Below the pieces are notes generated by a model. That model did no database searches, was not told the origin of the DNA, and saw only the letters and a list, made by a program, of their open reading frames with translations. From JBKEAJ01 sp047975005 (GTDB lineage: Bacteria; Bacteroidota; Bacteroidia; Bacteroidales; Prolixibacteraceae), in NCBI GenBank assembly GCA_047975005.1, contig JBKECW010000012.1, positions 1-26,597 on the forward strand: a stretch of DNA of 26,597 bases, read 5' to 3'. The position numbers and the translations under genes were made by a program. Shown here in pieces: positions 1-7,525 of this stretch. Positions within the stretch are counted from its first letter, which is position 1; each line of letters opens with the position of its first letter.

Positions 1-141
1 ACAGCATACAGTCAGAAAAATCCAATTCTTGATTACCAAAATCCATACAGCACAAGTTTTGATGCCACTCAGATTTGGGCTCCGACACACGGAGCTAGAG
101 TTTATGTAGGTATAAGAGTATCGCTGAATAGACAGAATTAA
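1..141 (+). CDS. TonB-dependent outer-membrane receptor, C-terminal end (partial)
   Basis: An open frame enters from the left edge and stops at TAA 139-141, giving 46 residues. They contain IWAPTHGARVYVGIRVSLN near the end. Alternating hydrophobic residues in a final amphipathic strand (VYVGIRVSL) are typical of the last beta-strand of TonB-dependent receptors. The carboxypeptidase-like and plug domains lie outside the window, so the substrate cannot be read directly. The next gene on the strand is a small exported heavy-metal-associated protein, and this pairing suggests a metal such as copper as cargo; that is inference. No terminator is visible directly after the stop; a REP-like palindrome follows about 30 bases downstream. 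Confidence 0.7.
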   Translation, partial: TAYSQKNPILDYQNPYSTSFDATQIWAPTHGARVYVGIRVSLNRQN

Positions 142-169
142 TTTGATGATAGTAGCCAAATACAAGAAC

Positions 170-246
170 GTCATTACGAGGAATTGGCAGCAAAGCAATC
201 TCCTACAACAAAGAACAGATTGCCCCACGCTATCGCTCGCGATGAC
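170..246. repeat. REP-like imperfect palindromic element
   Basis: The outer arms begin GTCATTACGAG (170-180) and end CTCGCGATGAC (236-246). The arms go on to pair imperfectly, with CAATCT (around 197) opposite AGATTGCC (around 218-225). The whole would fold as one long hairpin. Its ends resemble the widespread intergenic repeat GTCATTGCGAG...GCAATCT found in many bacterial genomes. Only one copy is seen in this window. Confidence 0.6.
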
Positions 247-318
247 AGATGACTAATAACTAATAACAGCAAAAGCATAAAGCCTATAGCTTACAGCTTA
301 TTGCAAAATTATAAACAG

Positions 319-411
319 ATGAAACGAGCCATGAGAAGAGTTCTCTCACATGAGAATTATTATATTGGCGAGATACATGTGGCAATTAAAAAACAAAATA
401 TAAACAGATGA
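319..411 (+). other. Possible 30-codon leader ORF overlapping the HMA gene start
   Basis: ATG 319 opens a 30-codon frame ending at TGA 409-411. The TGA overlaps the ATG (408-410) of the next gene in an ATGA arrangement. Its start context, ATAAACAGATGAAAC, is a near-exact copy of the one at the downstream gene. The peptide (MKRAMRRVLSHENYY...) is basic and resembles nothing I recognise. It could be a translationally coupled leader peptide, or the chance result of a duplicated start region. Confidence 0.25.
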
Positions 412-785
412 AACAAGTATTTTTTATACTAGCTACATTGCTAGTACTCAGTGCAACAAGCACTGCAAATGCCAAAGACGACAAAAAAAGTAAGAAGAAA
501 ACCGAAATCGCCTACTTCCAAAGCAACATGCACTGCACTAGCTGCGAGGCTAAGGTGGAGGAAAAACTGAGGTTTGAAAAAGGTATGAAGGATCTAAAAG
601 TTGATGCGCATACCAACACCATCAGGCTCGAATACAGTAACTCGAAAACTAATTCCACACATCTAAAAGAAGTTATCGAAGGAATGGGCTACGAGGCTAA
701 GATTATCAACAAGGACGAGTACGAAAAACTCCAAGACCACGAAAACCACGAGCATTCACCTCAAGGGTCTGGGAACTGTAAATAA
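408..785 (+). CDS. Exported heavy-metal-associated (HMA) domain protein
   Basis: This 125-residue protein has an N-terminal signal peptide (residues 1-22, ending ANA). A lysine-rich linker follows (24-31), then an HMA/CopZ-like domain (about 33-100) with the metal-binding motif MHCTSC, where Cys43 and Cys46 form the CxxC pair. The tail (about 110-125) has several His residues (DHENHEH) and a Cys near the end, possible extra metal ligands. Such proteins bind Cu(I) or similar soft metals, and the signal peptide puts this one in the periplasm. It follows a TonB receptor and is closed by a strong hairpin terminator. A periplasmic metal carrier working with that receptor is plausible but inferred. 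The start is fixed by the signal peptide. Confidence 0.85.
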   Translation: MKQVFFILATLLVLSATSTANAKDDKKSKKKTEIAYFQSNMHCTSCEAKVEEKLRFEKGMKDLKVDAHTNTIRLEYSNSKTNSTHLKEVIEGMGYEAKIINKDEYEKLQDHENHEHSPQGSGNCK

Positions 786-964
786 GTAACTAGAGTCCTT
801 CTATAAAGCCCAATATTCGCAGAGCTTCGCAAGCCTTGATCTTGAACTTTATAGCTCAGACTCCTGATATTATGGACAGACACTAACTATTCAGCCAGAA
901 TACGCAAGTAGCCTTGCGGTCAAGTATGCACCAAGAGAATATTGAGAGATTTACAAGCCTAATT

Positions 965-999
965 AAGCCCCTGCCAATCTAATGGCAAGGGCTTTTCTT
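965..999 (+). terminator. Intrinsic terminator after the HMA gene
   Basis: A 12-bp stem (965-976 with 983-994, one mismatch) has a 6-base loop and runs into TTTTCTT. It lies between converging genes. The T-tract is good only on the + strand. Confidence 0.85.
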
Positions 1000-1039
1000 C
1001 TAATTGGTCACACAATATATAGTTGGTATATTGCCAAAT

Positions 1040-3421
1040 TTAAAATTTCAGACTCAGACCAAACATCACATTTGCTCCTGCCTGCGGATAAAGTCCAATG
1101 TCCTGACTCTTCTCGCCTCCATACATATACCTATACGTCCATCCGTTTGCGACATACATCTCGTTGGTAAAGTTGTTGATGGCAAAATTTAATGCCAACT
1201 GAGGAACTTTCAAAAAAGTTGGCTCATAGGAAAATATTAAATTATTGACAAAGTAAGCATCCAAACTCCTTTCGTCAGATTCTGTATTGTCGAGATATTG
1301 CTTGCCGACATACTTGGAGTCAAGGATGATTTTGAAAGTCCTAACAGGCTCTACCGTAATGGCACTACCGCCAACAACAGAAGGAGAAAAGGACATTTTG
1401 CTATTCTCGATATGCTCAACCTCCTGAGCTCCCGTGTCCCAATTGTCGATATACTCGTCAAACTTTTGGATAACGTTGTCGCTGAGAGTTAGGTTCCATC
1501 GCCACGACAAAAATTTAAAGGGCTGATAAGTGCCGTACAACTCTAAGCCCAGGCGGTAGCTATTGTCTACATTCTTCATTATATATGCACCGACATCATT
1601 GAGCTGTCCGCTCATTACCAACTGGTCGCTATAGTCCATGTAGAAAGCATTGGCATTGACCGACACCTTTGAACTGCGGTAGTGATAACCTAGCTCGTAG
1701 TCTAATAGCTTCTCGGCTTTTGGCACTCCCTCGCCTCCGGCATCCACAAAGGTAGACCTGCTCGGCTCTCTGTGTGCCAAAGCTATGGAAAACGACAAAT
1801 CGGAAGAACGCGACAAATTGTAATTCAATCCAAAGCCGGGGTCAAAAAAATCATAGCTTGTTGCCATATTTACATCTCTGCCTCCATCATCCAAGATTCC
1901 TTTAATTGTATAATTTACGTGCCTATATTGCAGGCTGGCGGTTAAATCCAACTTTGTGCCAACACTCTGTTTCCAAAAACTTGTTGCATAAAAGTTCTTT
2001 TTAACTCCGGTGTTCAGATAAAAATTATCGTCGGGATTGAAATTCACACTCTCGTCTTTCACCCAGATTACCTTGCCAAAATGGTCGCCGTCATATTTAT
2101 TGGCATGCAAAGAAAAATTCAGGCTTCCCGTATTATATTCAAGCACCTTAGCATCAAGCATATACCCAAAGAAATTGTTTTGTAGCCATTCCTGTTTTAC
2201 CAAATTAGATTTTTCCACTGATGACGTGATATTATAATTTGCCAATTTCTTATCGTTCTTGTAGCTCTCGTAATATCCCTCGCCATATACATAATAGGCT
2301 TTGTGGTGAATTGGTATCCCAAACAACTCGTGGTCGAAATACAAATGTGCATGATGCTGCTTGTAGTTGTCGGTGTGATTATCGTAAAACCCAACTACAT
2401 CGCCATTCTCATCCTTCATCTCGCCTGCCGGGTTATATCTGCGGTCTTCGTCCAATTGCGATGGAGAGATACCGTCCCATGTCTGATAAGTCTTTTCCTT
2501 TCCAAACATATACAAAGCTCCCAATTTTGATTTACCAAAGTTATAACTCGTCTTGTACAACACTGAATTTAAGTCTGAACTAGCCCTGTCGACGTAGCCG
2601 TCGGACTGAATATTGGATACTCGCAAAGAGTTTGTCCATTTGTCGGCTATTGCTCCCGACTCGACCCGCAAAGTCAGCTTACTAGTGTTGAAACTTCCAT
2701 AGGCAGCATCCAAAGATACTCCAAAATCATCCACACCACCATCAGTATTGAAACCCAAACCTGCTCCAAAAGCCGTGCGGGAATTGGAAGCGGTGGTAAC
2801 TCCCCGATGCACCTCCACCGACGATAGCGACGACGCAAGGTCGGGCATATTTACAAAAAACACTCCCTGCGATTCTTGGTCGTTGATGGGAACTCCATTA
2901 AGGCTGACATTGATAGAACTCACATCGCCACCTCTGATGCGAATACCTGTATATCCCACTCCGTTGCCCGCATCGGAAGTAACAACCACCGATGGCTGAG
3001 ATTCCAACAGATATGTTATATCTTTTCCATAGTTGCGCTCGTCGATTTCCTCTGCATCCATCACCGAAGTATTGTGCTTGTTGATACTTTTTGTGGTAAC
3101 AAGCACCTCCGAAAGCATATTGACATCGTTTTGCAGGCTTATAGATACATTCTGAGTGCCGGAGCTAATGGTTGTATCTAATGTTTCGTAGCCAATGCTT
3201 CTGAAAACAAGTCTGTTGGAGGTGTTGTCTGATTTGACCGATAAAGAAAACCGACCTTCTTTATCGCTAATTGCTGATGTCGAATTTGATTTTGAAAATA
3301 TCAAAACTCCCGCAATAGGGTTTGACGCTTCATCTCTGACGGTTCCTTCGACCTTTTGCCCGTAGAGATACAGGCACTGAAACAATAGCACAAATGCTAA
3401 TAATCTTTTGCTTAAATCCAT
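1040..3421 (-). CDS. TonB-dependent receptor under a TPP riboswitch, probable thiamine transporter
   Basis: A 793-residue outer-membrane receptor. Residues 1-22 are a signal peptide ending YGQ. Residues 23-105 form a carboxypeptidase-regulatory-like beta-sandwich, with GTVRDEASNPIAGVLI and the later RSIGYE. The plug covers about 118-230 (GIRIRGGDVSSINVSLNGVPIND, then VEVHRGV). The remainder is a 22-strand-type barrel ending in a C-terminal Phe (MFGLSLKF). Sequence alone does not name the ligand, but the leader carries a clear TPP aptamer. That points to uptake of thiamine or a thiamine precursor, as known for TPP-riboswitch-controlled TonB receptors in Bacteroidetes. It is a single-gene unit converging on the HMA gene. 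Length and domain order are normal and the frame is intact. Confidence 0.9.
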   Translation of the reverse strand: MDLSKRLLAFVLLFQCLYLYGQKVEGTVRDEASNPIAGVLIFSKSNSTSAISDKEGRFSLSVKSDNTSNRLVFRSIGYETLDTTISSGTQNVSISLQNDVNMLSEVLVTTKSINKHNTSVMDAEEIDERNYGKDITYLLESQPSVVVTSDAGNGVGYTGIRIRGGDVSSINVSLNGVPINDQESQGVFFVNMPDLASSLSSVEVHRGVTTASNSRTAFGAGLGFNTDGGVDDFGVSLDAAYGSFNTSKLTLRVESGAIADKWTNSLRVSNIQSDGYVDRASSDLNSVLYKTSYNFGKSKLGALYMFGKEKTYQTWDGISPSQLDEDRRYNPAGEMKDENGDVVGFYDNHTDNYKQHHAHLYFDHELFGIPIHHKAYYVYGEGYYESYKNDKKLANYNITSSVEKSNLVKQEWLQNNFFGYMLDAKVLEYNTGSLNFSLHANKYDGDHFGKVIWVKDESVNFNPDDNFYLNTGVKKNFYATSFWKQSVGTKLDLTASLQYRHVNYTIKGILDDGGRDVNMATSYDFFDPGFGLNYNLSRSSDLSFSIALAHREPSRSTFVDAGGEGVPKAEKLLDYELGYHYRSSKVSVNANAFYMDYSDQLVMSGQLNDVGAYIMKNVDNSYRLGLELYGTYQPFKFLSWRWNLTLSDNVIQKFDEYIDNWDTGAQEVEHIENSKMSFSPSVVGGSAITVEPVRTFKIILDSKYVGKQYLDNTESDERSLDAYFVNNLIFSYEPTFLKVPQLALNFAINNFTNEMYVANGWTYRYMYGGEKSQDIGLYPQAGANVMFGLSLKF

Positions 3422-3494
3422 TGTAAAATAAAAAAAATAATCATTAATAAAACTCTACAATGGGGTAATAAAAATTTGAGATTCAAAGCTTTAC

Positions 3495-3566
3495 TCCCTG
3501 CGCGAGCATTATCTCGATCAGGTTATAAGGGTATGATCTCAGCCTAAAATATTAGGCACCCCTGTA
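3495..3566 (-). promoter_or_regulatory. TPP riboswitch (THI element)
   Basis: Read on the minus strand, the element starts TACAGGGGTGCC (from 3566). It then shows the pyrimidine-sensing CTGAGA (3542-3537) followed by ATACCC, then ACCTGATC, the pyrophosphate-helix GATAATGC (3513-3506), and closes with GCGCAGGGA (ends 3495). All conserved THI-box blocks are present in order. The aptamer ends about 75 bases before the receptor start codon. Binding of thiamine pyrophosphate is expected to lower receptor expression. A possible alternative pairing partner (ACCCCATTGT on the minus strand, 3466-3457) lies in the expression platform. I see no obvious T-rich terminator, so control of translation is as likely as control of termination. 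Confidence 0.95.
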
Positions 3567-3575
3567 ATTCGTCGG

Positions 3576-3608
3576 CAAAGATAAGCACTATTATCTCAAT
3601 TCTCCAAA
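3576..3608 (-). promoter_or_regulatory. Promoter of the thiamine receptor
   Basis: The -7 element TATCTTTG (3583-3576) matches TAnnTTTG, with TTTG (3608-3605) 21 bases upstream. Transcription would begin just before the riboswitch, so the aptamer starts the mRNA. Confidence 0.75.
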
Positions 3609-3622
3609 TCGGTTTTTTTGTC

Positions 3623-3630
3623 TACCTTTG
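3623..3630 (+). promoter_or_regulatory. -7 promoter element of tgt
   Basis: TACCTTTG matches the Bacteroidetes -7 consensus TAnnTTTG. It ends only 5 bases before the ATG at 3636. The mRNA would therefore begin at or next to the start codon, which makes a start further upstream (TTG 3618) untenable. Confidence 0.65.
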
Positions 3631-3635
3631 CGGTA

Positions 3636-4769
3636 ATGAATATTTTTGAACTCAAACATACTGCCAATAACAGCAAGGCTAGAGCCGGAGTGTTAACTAC
3701 TGGTCACGGCGAGATCGAAACACCGATCTTTATGCCTGTTGGAACAGTCGCAACCGTCAAAGGCATACACCAACGCGACCTGAAAGAAGATATAAAGGCG
3801 CAGATAATACTCGGCAACACATACCATCTATACTTGCGTCCGGGCACTGACACTCTCGAAAAAGCCGGAGGTCTGCACAAGTTTAACGGCTGGGATGGCC
3901 CTATACTTACAGATAGCGGCGGGTTTCAGGTGTTCTCGCTCGGCGACATAAGAAAGATAACAGAAGAAGGCGTTACTTTTCAATCGCACATCGACGGTTC
4001 TAAGCATCTATTTAGCCCCGAAAGCGTGATGGATATACAAAGGAAAATTGGTGCCGATATTATTATGGCATTCGACGAGTGCACGCCCGGCGATGCCGAC
4101 ATTAAGTATGCCGAGAAGTCAATGAACATCACTCACCGATGGCTAGATAGATGCGTGGAGCAAATCAAAAATACCAATCCTATATATGGCTATCAGCAAT
4201 ATTTATTTCCAATTGTGCAAGGCTGTGTTTATCCAGAACTTCGCAAAAAGGCTGCAGAATACGTAATAAGACACGATACTGCTGGTTATGCTATCGGCGG
4301 ACTGTCGGTGGGAGAACCTGTCGAAGATATGTACAAGATGACAGAGGTGGTGAATGAGATTTTACCCAAATCAAAACCTCGATACCTGATGGGCGTAGGT
4401 ACACCCGAAAATATTTTGGAATCTATCGACAGAGGTGTTGACATGTTCGACTGCGTGATGCCTACTCGCAACGGACGAAACGGTATGCTATTTACGTCCG
4501 AAGGTATAATAAACATAAAAAATGCCAAGTGGAAAAACGACTTCTCTCCTATTGACGAAAACGGAATTTCATTCGTCGATACACAATATACTAAGGCATA
4601 TCTGCGTCACTTAGTAAATGCAAATGAAATGCTCGGTGCGCAAATAGCAAGTCAGCACAATCTGGCGTTTTATCTATGGCTGGTAAAAGAGGCGAGGAAG
4701 CATATCATAAATGATAGTTTTAAGCAATGGAAGGACGAAATGGTGACAAAGATTACAAGAAGACTTTAA
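3636..4769 (+). CDS. tgt: Queuine/preQ1 tRNA-guanine transglycosylase
   Basis: This 377-residue enzyme exchanges the wobble guanine of GUN-anticodon tRNAs for preQ1 in queuosine synthesis. Family motifs are clear: HxxDLKEDIKAQIILGNTYHL (about 45-64), LTDSGGFQVFSL (91-102), GGLSVGEP (221-228), MGVGTPENILE (252-262) and GVDMFDCVMPTRNGRNG (267-283), where Asp272 fits the nucleophile position. The region that normally holds the zinc ligands (CxCxxC plus His) reads DENGISFVDTQYTKAYLRHL (307-326): the three cysteines are absent while the His is kept. From memory, other Bacteroidales Tgt sequences share this. I chose ATG 3636 over TTG 3618 because a -7 promoter lies at 3623-3630 and the protein then aligns with the usual N-terminus. 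lptG follows after 4 bases. Confidence 0.95.
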   Translation: MNIFELKHTANNSKARAGVLTTGHGEIETPIFMPVGTVATVKGIHQRDLKEDIKAQIILGNTYHLYLRPGTDTLEKAGGLHKFNGWDGPILTDSGGFQVFSLGDIRKITEEGVTFQSHIDGSKHLFSPESVMDIQRKIGADIIMAFDECTPGDADIKYAEKSMNITHRWLDRCVEQIKNTNPIYGYQQYLFPIVQGCVYPELRKKAAEYVIRHDTAGYAIGGLSVGEPVEDMYKMTEVVNEILPKSKPRYLMGVGTPENILESIDRGVDMFDCVMPTRNGRNGMLFTSEGIINIKNAKWKNDFSPIDENGISFVDTQYTKAYLRHLVNANEMLGAQIASQHNLAFYLWLVKEARKHIINDSFKQWKDEMVTKITRRL

Positions 4770-4773
4770 ATTT

Positions 4774-5886
4774 ATGGCAATTAGCACCGATAATCAAAAA
4801 AGTACCAAATCGCCATTTATAGGAAAGATTGACAGGTATATAATCAAGAAGTTTCTCAATACTTTTTTGTTTATTGTAGGATTGATGTGCATTCTCATAG
4901 TTGTTTTTGACTTGTCGGAAAATTATAATGATTTTGAAAAATTGCCAATCAAGGAGGTTATTATAGGGTACTATATGAATATTATTCCGTATTTGGTGAA
5001 TATGCTTACTCCTCTATTTGTTTTTGTGGCGCTGATAATTTTTACCTCGCAAATGGCATCAAACTCCGAAAATATTGCCATATTTGCGGGAGGTGTGTCG
5101 TTTAGGCGTTTTCTTCGCCCGTATCTTATATCGGCATTTGTAATCTTTGCAGTTTCTTTCATTTTGGGAGTATGGATTATACCGCACGCTAATGCGAGGC
5201 GCATTAAATTTCGCCAGGAATATCAAAACGGAGCAAAAAGTGCCGGATTGGATATACACCGTCAAATCTCTCCCAACACGTATATATATATCAGTTCTTT
5301 CAACAAAAATGCTAATACTGGGTATAACTTTACATTGGAGGAGTTTGACGGTAAAGATTTAAAGTCTAAGATTTACTGCAAAAACCTAAAATGGATTAGC
5401 GCAGATAAAAAATGGAAGCTAACGAGCTATGAAGGTCGTGTGATAAGACCTGATGGAGATAGTCTTTATTCCGGCAGTTCAATAGATACAACCCTTAATA
5501 TTAGCCCCGAGGATTTTGTTTCTATTAAATACCTGAATGAAACAATGACAAATAATGAATTGGAACACGAAATAGACAGACTTGCGATGAATGGTGTCCC
5601 GAATGTACTGTATAAACTAGAAAGACACAAACGTTTTGCAACTCCATTCTCGGTATTTATTCTGACTATTATTGGTGTAACTCTTTCGTTTAGACGAAGA
5701 CGAGGAGGTATTGGAATGAATTTGGGGATTGGGTTTGGGTTAAGTTTTACGTATATCTTTTTAATGAGAATGACTGAAGTCTTTGCTACAAATTCCGGTC
5801 TAGATCCTGCTATTGCAGTTTGGGTACCTAACATAATATTCGCAGTAATAGCATTTGTTTTGTACCGAAAAGCAAACCTAAAATAG
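4774..5886 (+). CDS. LptF/LptG family permease (YjgP/YjgQ)
   Basis: A 370-residue inner-membrane protein of the LPS-export ABC transporter family, whose members form the transmembrane part with LptB. The layout is typical. An N-terminal amphipathic stretch (GKIDRYIIKKFLNTF, about 17-31) leads into three membrane helices (about 28-47, 70-93, 113-136). A periplasmic beta-jellyroll region follows (about 150-265), then three more helices (about 288-304, 315-333, 343-364). HKRFATPFSVFILTIIGV is the recognisable start of the second membrane half. Bacteroidetes usually encode two paralogues, and F versus G cannot be assigned from this sequence alone. It begins 4 bases after tgt and is almost certainly cotranscribed with it. 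The frame is intact. Confidence 0.9.
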   Translation: MAISTDNQKSTKSPFIGKIDRYIIKKFLNTFLFIVGLMCILIVVFDLSENYNDFEKLPIKEVIIGYYMNIIPYLVNMLTPLFVFVALIIFTSQMASNSENIAIFAGGVSFRRFLRPYLISAFVIFAVSFILGVWIIPHANARRIKFRQEYQNGAKSAGLDIHRQISPNTYIYISSFNKNANTGYNFTLEEFDGKDLKSKIYCKNLKWISADKKWKLTSYEGRVIRPDGDSLYSGSSIDTTLNISPEDFVSIKYLNETMTNNELEHEIDRLAMNGVPNVLYKLERHKRFATPFSVFILTIIGVTLSFRRRRGGIGMNLGIGFGLSFTYIFLMRMTEVFATNSGLDPAIAVWVPNIIFAVIAFVLYRKANLK

Positions 5887-6042
5887 CTTATTGCCTTTGT
5901 GTGGCGCATAAAGTAATAATATAGGATGAAAATTAATTAGAATATTTCTAGCACCGAATGATAATAACAACGAATATAAACAATTGCCTATCAATATTGT
6001 CTCCTGATAGCGTGCCGATTGTATCTAAAAAAAGGTAAATAT

Positions 6043-7287
6043 ATGAAGCTAAATACACAAACTAAAACAGGAATAATTGTTGTAGTCATACTCATTGTCT
6101 CTATATGGGGTTTCAATTTTCTCAAAGGGTTCAACTTTGTTAATAAAAACCATTCCTATTTTGTTTTATACAACAACGTAAATGGATTGGTAAAGTCTAG
6201 CGCTGTAAAGTTACATGGTTACAGAATCGGTCAGATAAAAGATATCACCTTTTCTAACGATTCTAAAAAACCAATGCTCGTAGAAATAAATATAGAAAAA
6301 GATATTCGTCTCCCATTGGGAACATCAGCGCGCATATCAGGCAATGGAGTAATGGGAGATAAGGCAATTACAATAGTATTGGGCGAATCTGCCCAGATGC
6401 ATGTATATGGAGATACCATTGTAGGAGCTATCGATGACGACTTGATGTCTATGTTAGATCCAATGAAATCGCAAGCCGAGAATGCCATAAATGCACTCAC
6501 TTCGACATTAACCAATCTTAATCAGATGTTTGACGATGAGACTCAGAGTGGCATAAAACAATCTATAACTAGTCTACAACACAGTCTGGACAACATAGAA
6601 GAACTGACTGGAGGAGGGAAAGAATTTTTAGAGCAAGAAAAGGAGAAGGTCGGTAAGACGCTAGATAACATTTCCGAATTTACCGAAATGATAAATGAAA
6701 ACCAGAGTGGTATAGACGAGATAATTAGCAATCTGCAAAAAACTTCTCAAGCTCTTTCATCTATTGATGTCGACAATACTTTTTCTCAGATAGACACTAC
6801 CCTAGCCTCTTTTGCTAAAACGCTTGCTAATATCAATGAAGGAAATGGAAATTTGTCAATGTTAATAAAAGATAACGAATTGTACGGTAATATAAATAAG
6901 CTTAGCAAAGACTTGGATTATCTAGTTACCGATTTTAATAACAACCCCAAGAAGTATTTGAAAATATCAGCTATTAACTTTGGGAAAGATAAATTCTATG
7001 CGCCTATTCCACCGGGACACTTTGATAAATCGGTAACGTTCAAGGTGTGTATTGCTGCCGATCTGACAGAGAGCGAGTTTAGGGAAGAACTAGAAAGTTA
7101 TACATCTTCAGACTCAAGGAAATGGTACTACGATTCAAAGGGGAAGTACTATTTTTTTAATACCCAAAACGACTTTGTCCAAGCATTTGCCGAACTAAAA
7201 AAAGTACAGCCTCACTTTAAAAACTCTGAAATCAAAGGATTCCAAAACGGAAAAGAGAAGGACTTGGAAAAAATAGTGCGAGAATGA
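6043..7287 (+). CDS. MlaD-like MCE-domain protein with C-terminal SPOR-like extension
   Basis: This 414-residue protein has one N-terminal membrane anchor (about 10-28) and an MCE domain (about 38-115, with GLVKSSAVKLHGYRIGQI and a GDKAITIVLG strand). A long Ser/Asn/Gln-rich helical region (about 140-300) follows. MCE proteins bind phospholipid in the periplasm and carry it between membranes with an MlaE/MlaF-type ABC transporter, which is not in this window. The family normally ends soon after NPKKYLK (302-307). Here about 107 extra residues follow. Within them, the block at about 331-404 (VTFKVCIAAD, then GKYYFFNTQNDF, then FKNSEIKGFQNGK) resembles the SPOR-like tails of Bacteroidetes cell-wall amidases. 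ATG 6043 is preferred to TTG 6019 because it starts right before the membrane anchor. It lies 156 bases after the permease. Confidence 0.88.
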   Translation: MKLNTQTKTGIIVVVILIVSIWGFNFLKGFNFVNKNHSYFVLYNNVNGLVKSSAVKLHGYRIGQIKDITFSNDSKKPMLVEINIEKDIRLPLGTSARISGNGVMGDKAITIVLGESAQMHVYGDTIVGAIDDDLMSMLDPMKSQAENAINALTSTLTNLNQMFDDETQSGIKQSITSLQHSLDNIEELTGGGKEFLEQEKEKVGKTLDNISEFTEMINENQSGIDEIISNLQKTSQALSSIDVDNTFSQIDTTLASFAKTLANINEGNGNLSMLIKDNELYGNINKLSKDLDYLVTDFNNNPKKYLKISAINFGKDKFYAPIPPGHFDKSVTFKVCIAADLTESEFREELESYTSSDSRKWYYDSKGKYYFFNTQNDFVQAFAELKKVQPHFKNSEIKGFQNGKEKDLEKIVRE

Positions 7288-7466
7288 ACCATCCTTAAAT
7301 CAAACACAGTTGATTTACAGTGCATTACCTCTTGTGCAATGATACTCAGACGATTGAGATTTTAACAATCTTTAACCGTGCTATTATCTTAGCTGATTTG
7401 TAATAAGATAGGGAATATAAATTGGAAGAGCACGTATTTCCGCCAATTATACTAGGCATTTTTGTA

Positions 7467-7474
7467 TATATTTG
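7467..7474 (+). promoter_or_regulatory. -7 promoter element of dnaA
   Basis: TATATTTG matches TAnnTTTG and lies 51 bases before the dnaA start. No convincing -33 TTTG is visible. The 238-base gap (7288-7525) also has an 8-bp hairpin just after the MCE gene (7296-7303 with 7310-7317, no T-tract). I see no TTATCCACA-type DnaA box. Confidence 0.6.
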
Positions 7475-7525
7475 TGCAAACAAAAAGGATAGGAATTGAA
7501 AAGAAATCTATAAGTTTAGGGAAGT

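Noticed and set aside
793..863. Imperfect inverted repeat (GAGTC...CTATAAAG with CTTTATAG...GACTC) after the HMA gene
   Set aside because: Arms are interrupted and the loop is long. The true terminator is the hairpin at 965-999. It may be repeat debris but cannot be classified.
2197..2583. Overlapping frames on both strands inside the thiamine receptor gene
   Set aside because: They are shadows of the 793-codon receptor gene, with no independent start signals or families.
3618..3635. TTG start of tgt six codons upstream
   Set aside because: The -7 promoter element TACCTTTG lies within this stretch, and the family N-terminus begins at ATG 3636.
7288..7525. Possible replication origin next to dnaA
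   Set aside because: No TTATCCACA-like DnaA boxes or AT-rich unwinding repeats are visible, and dnaN is not adjacent. In Bacteroidetes dnaA position is not a reliable sign of oriC.
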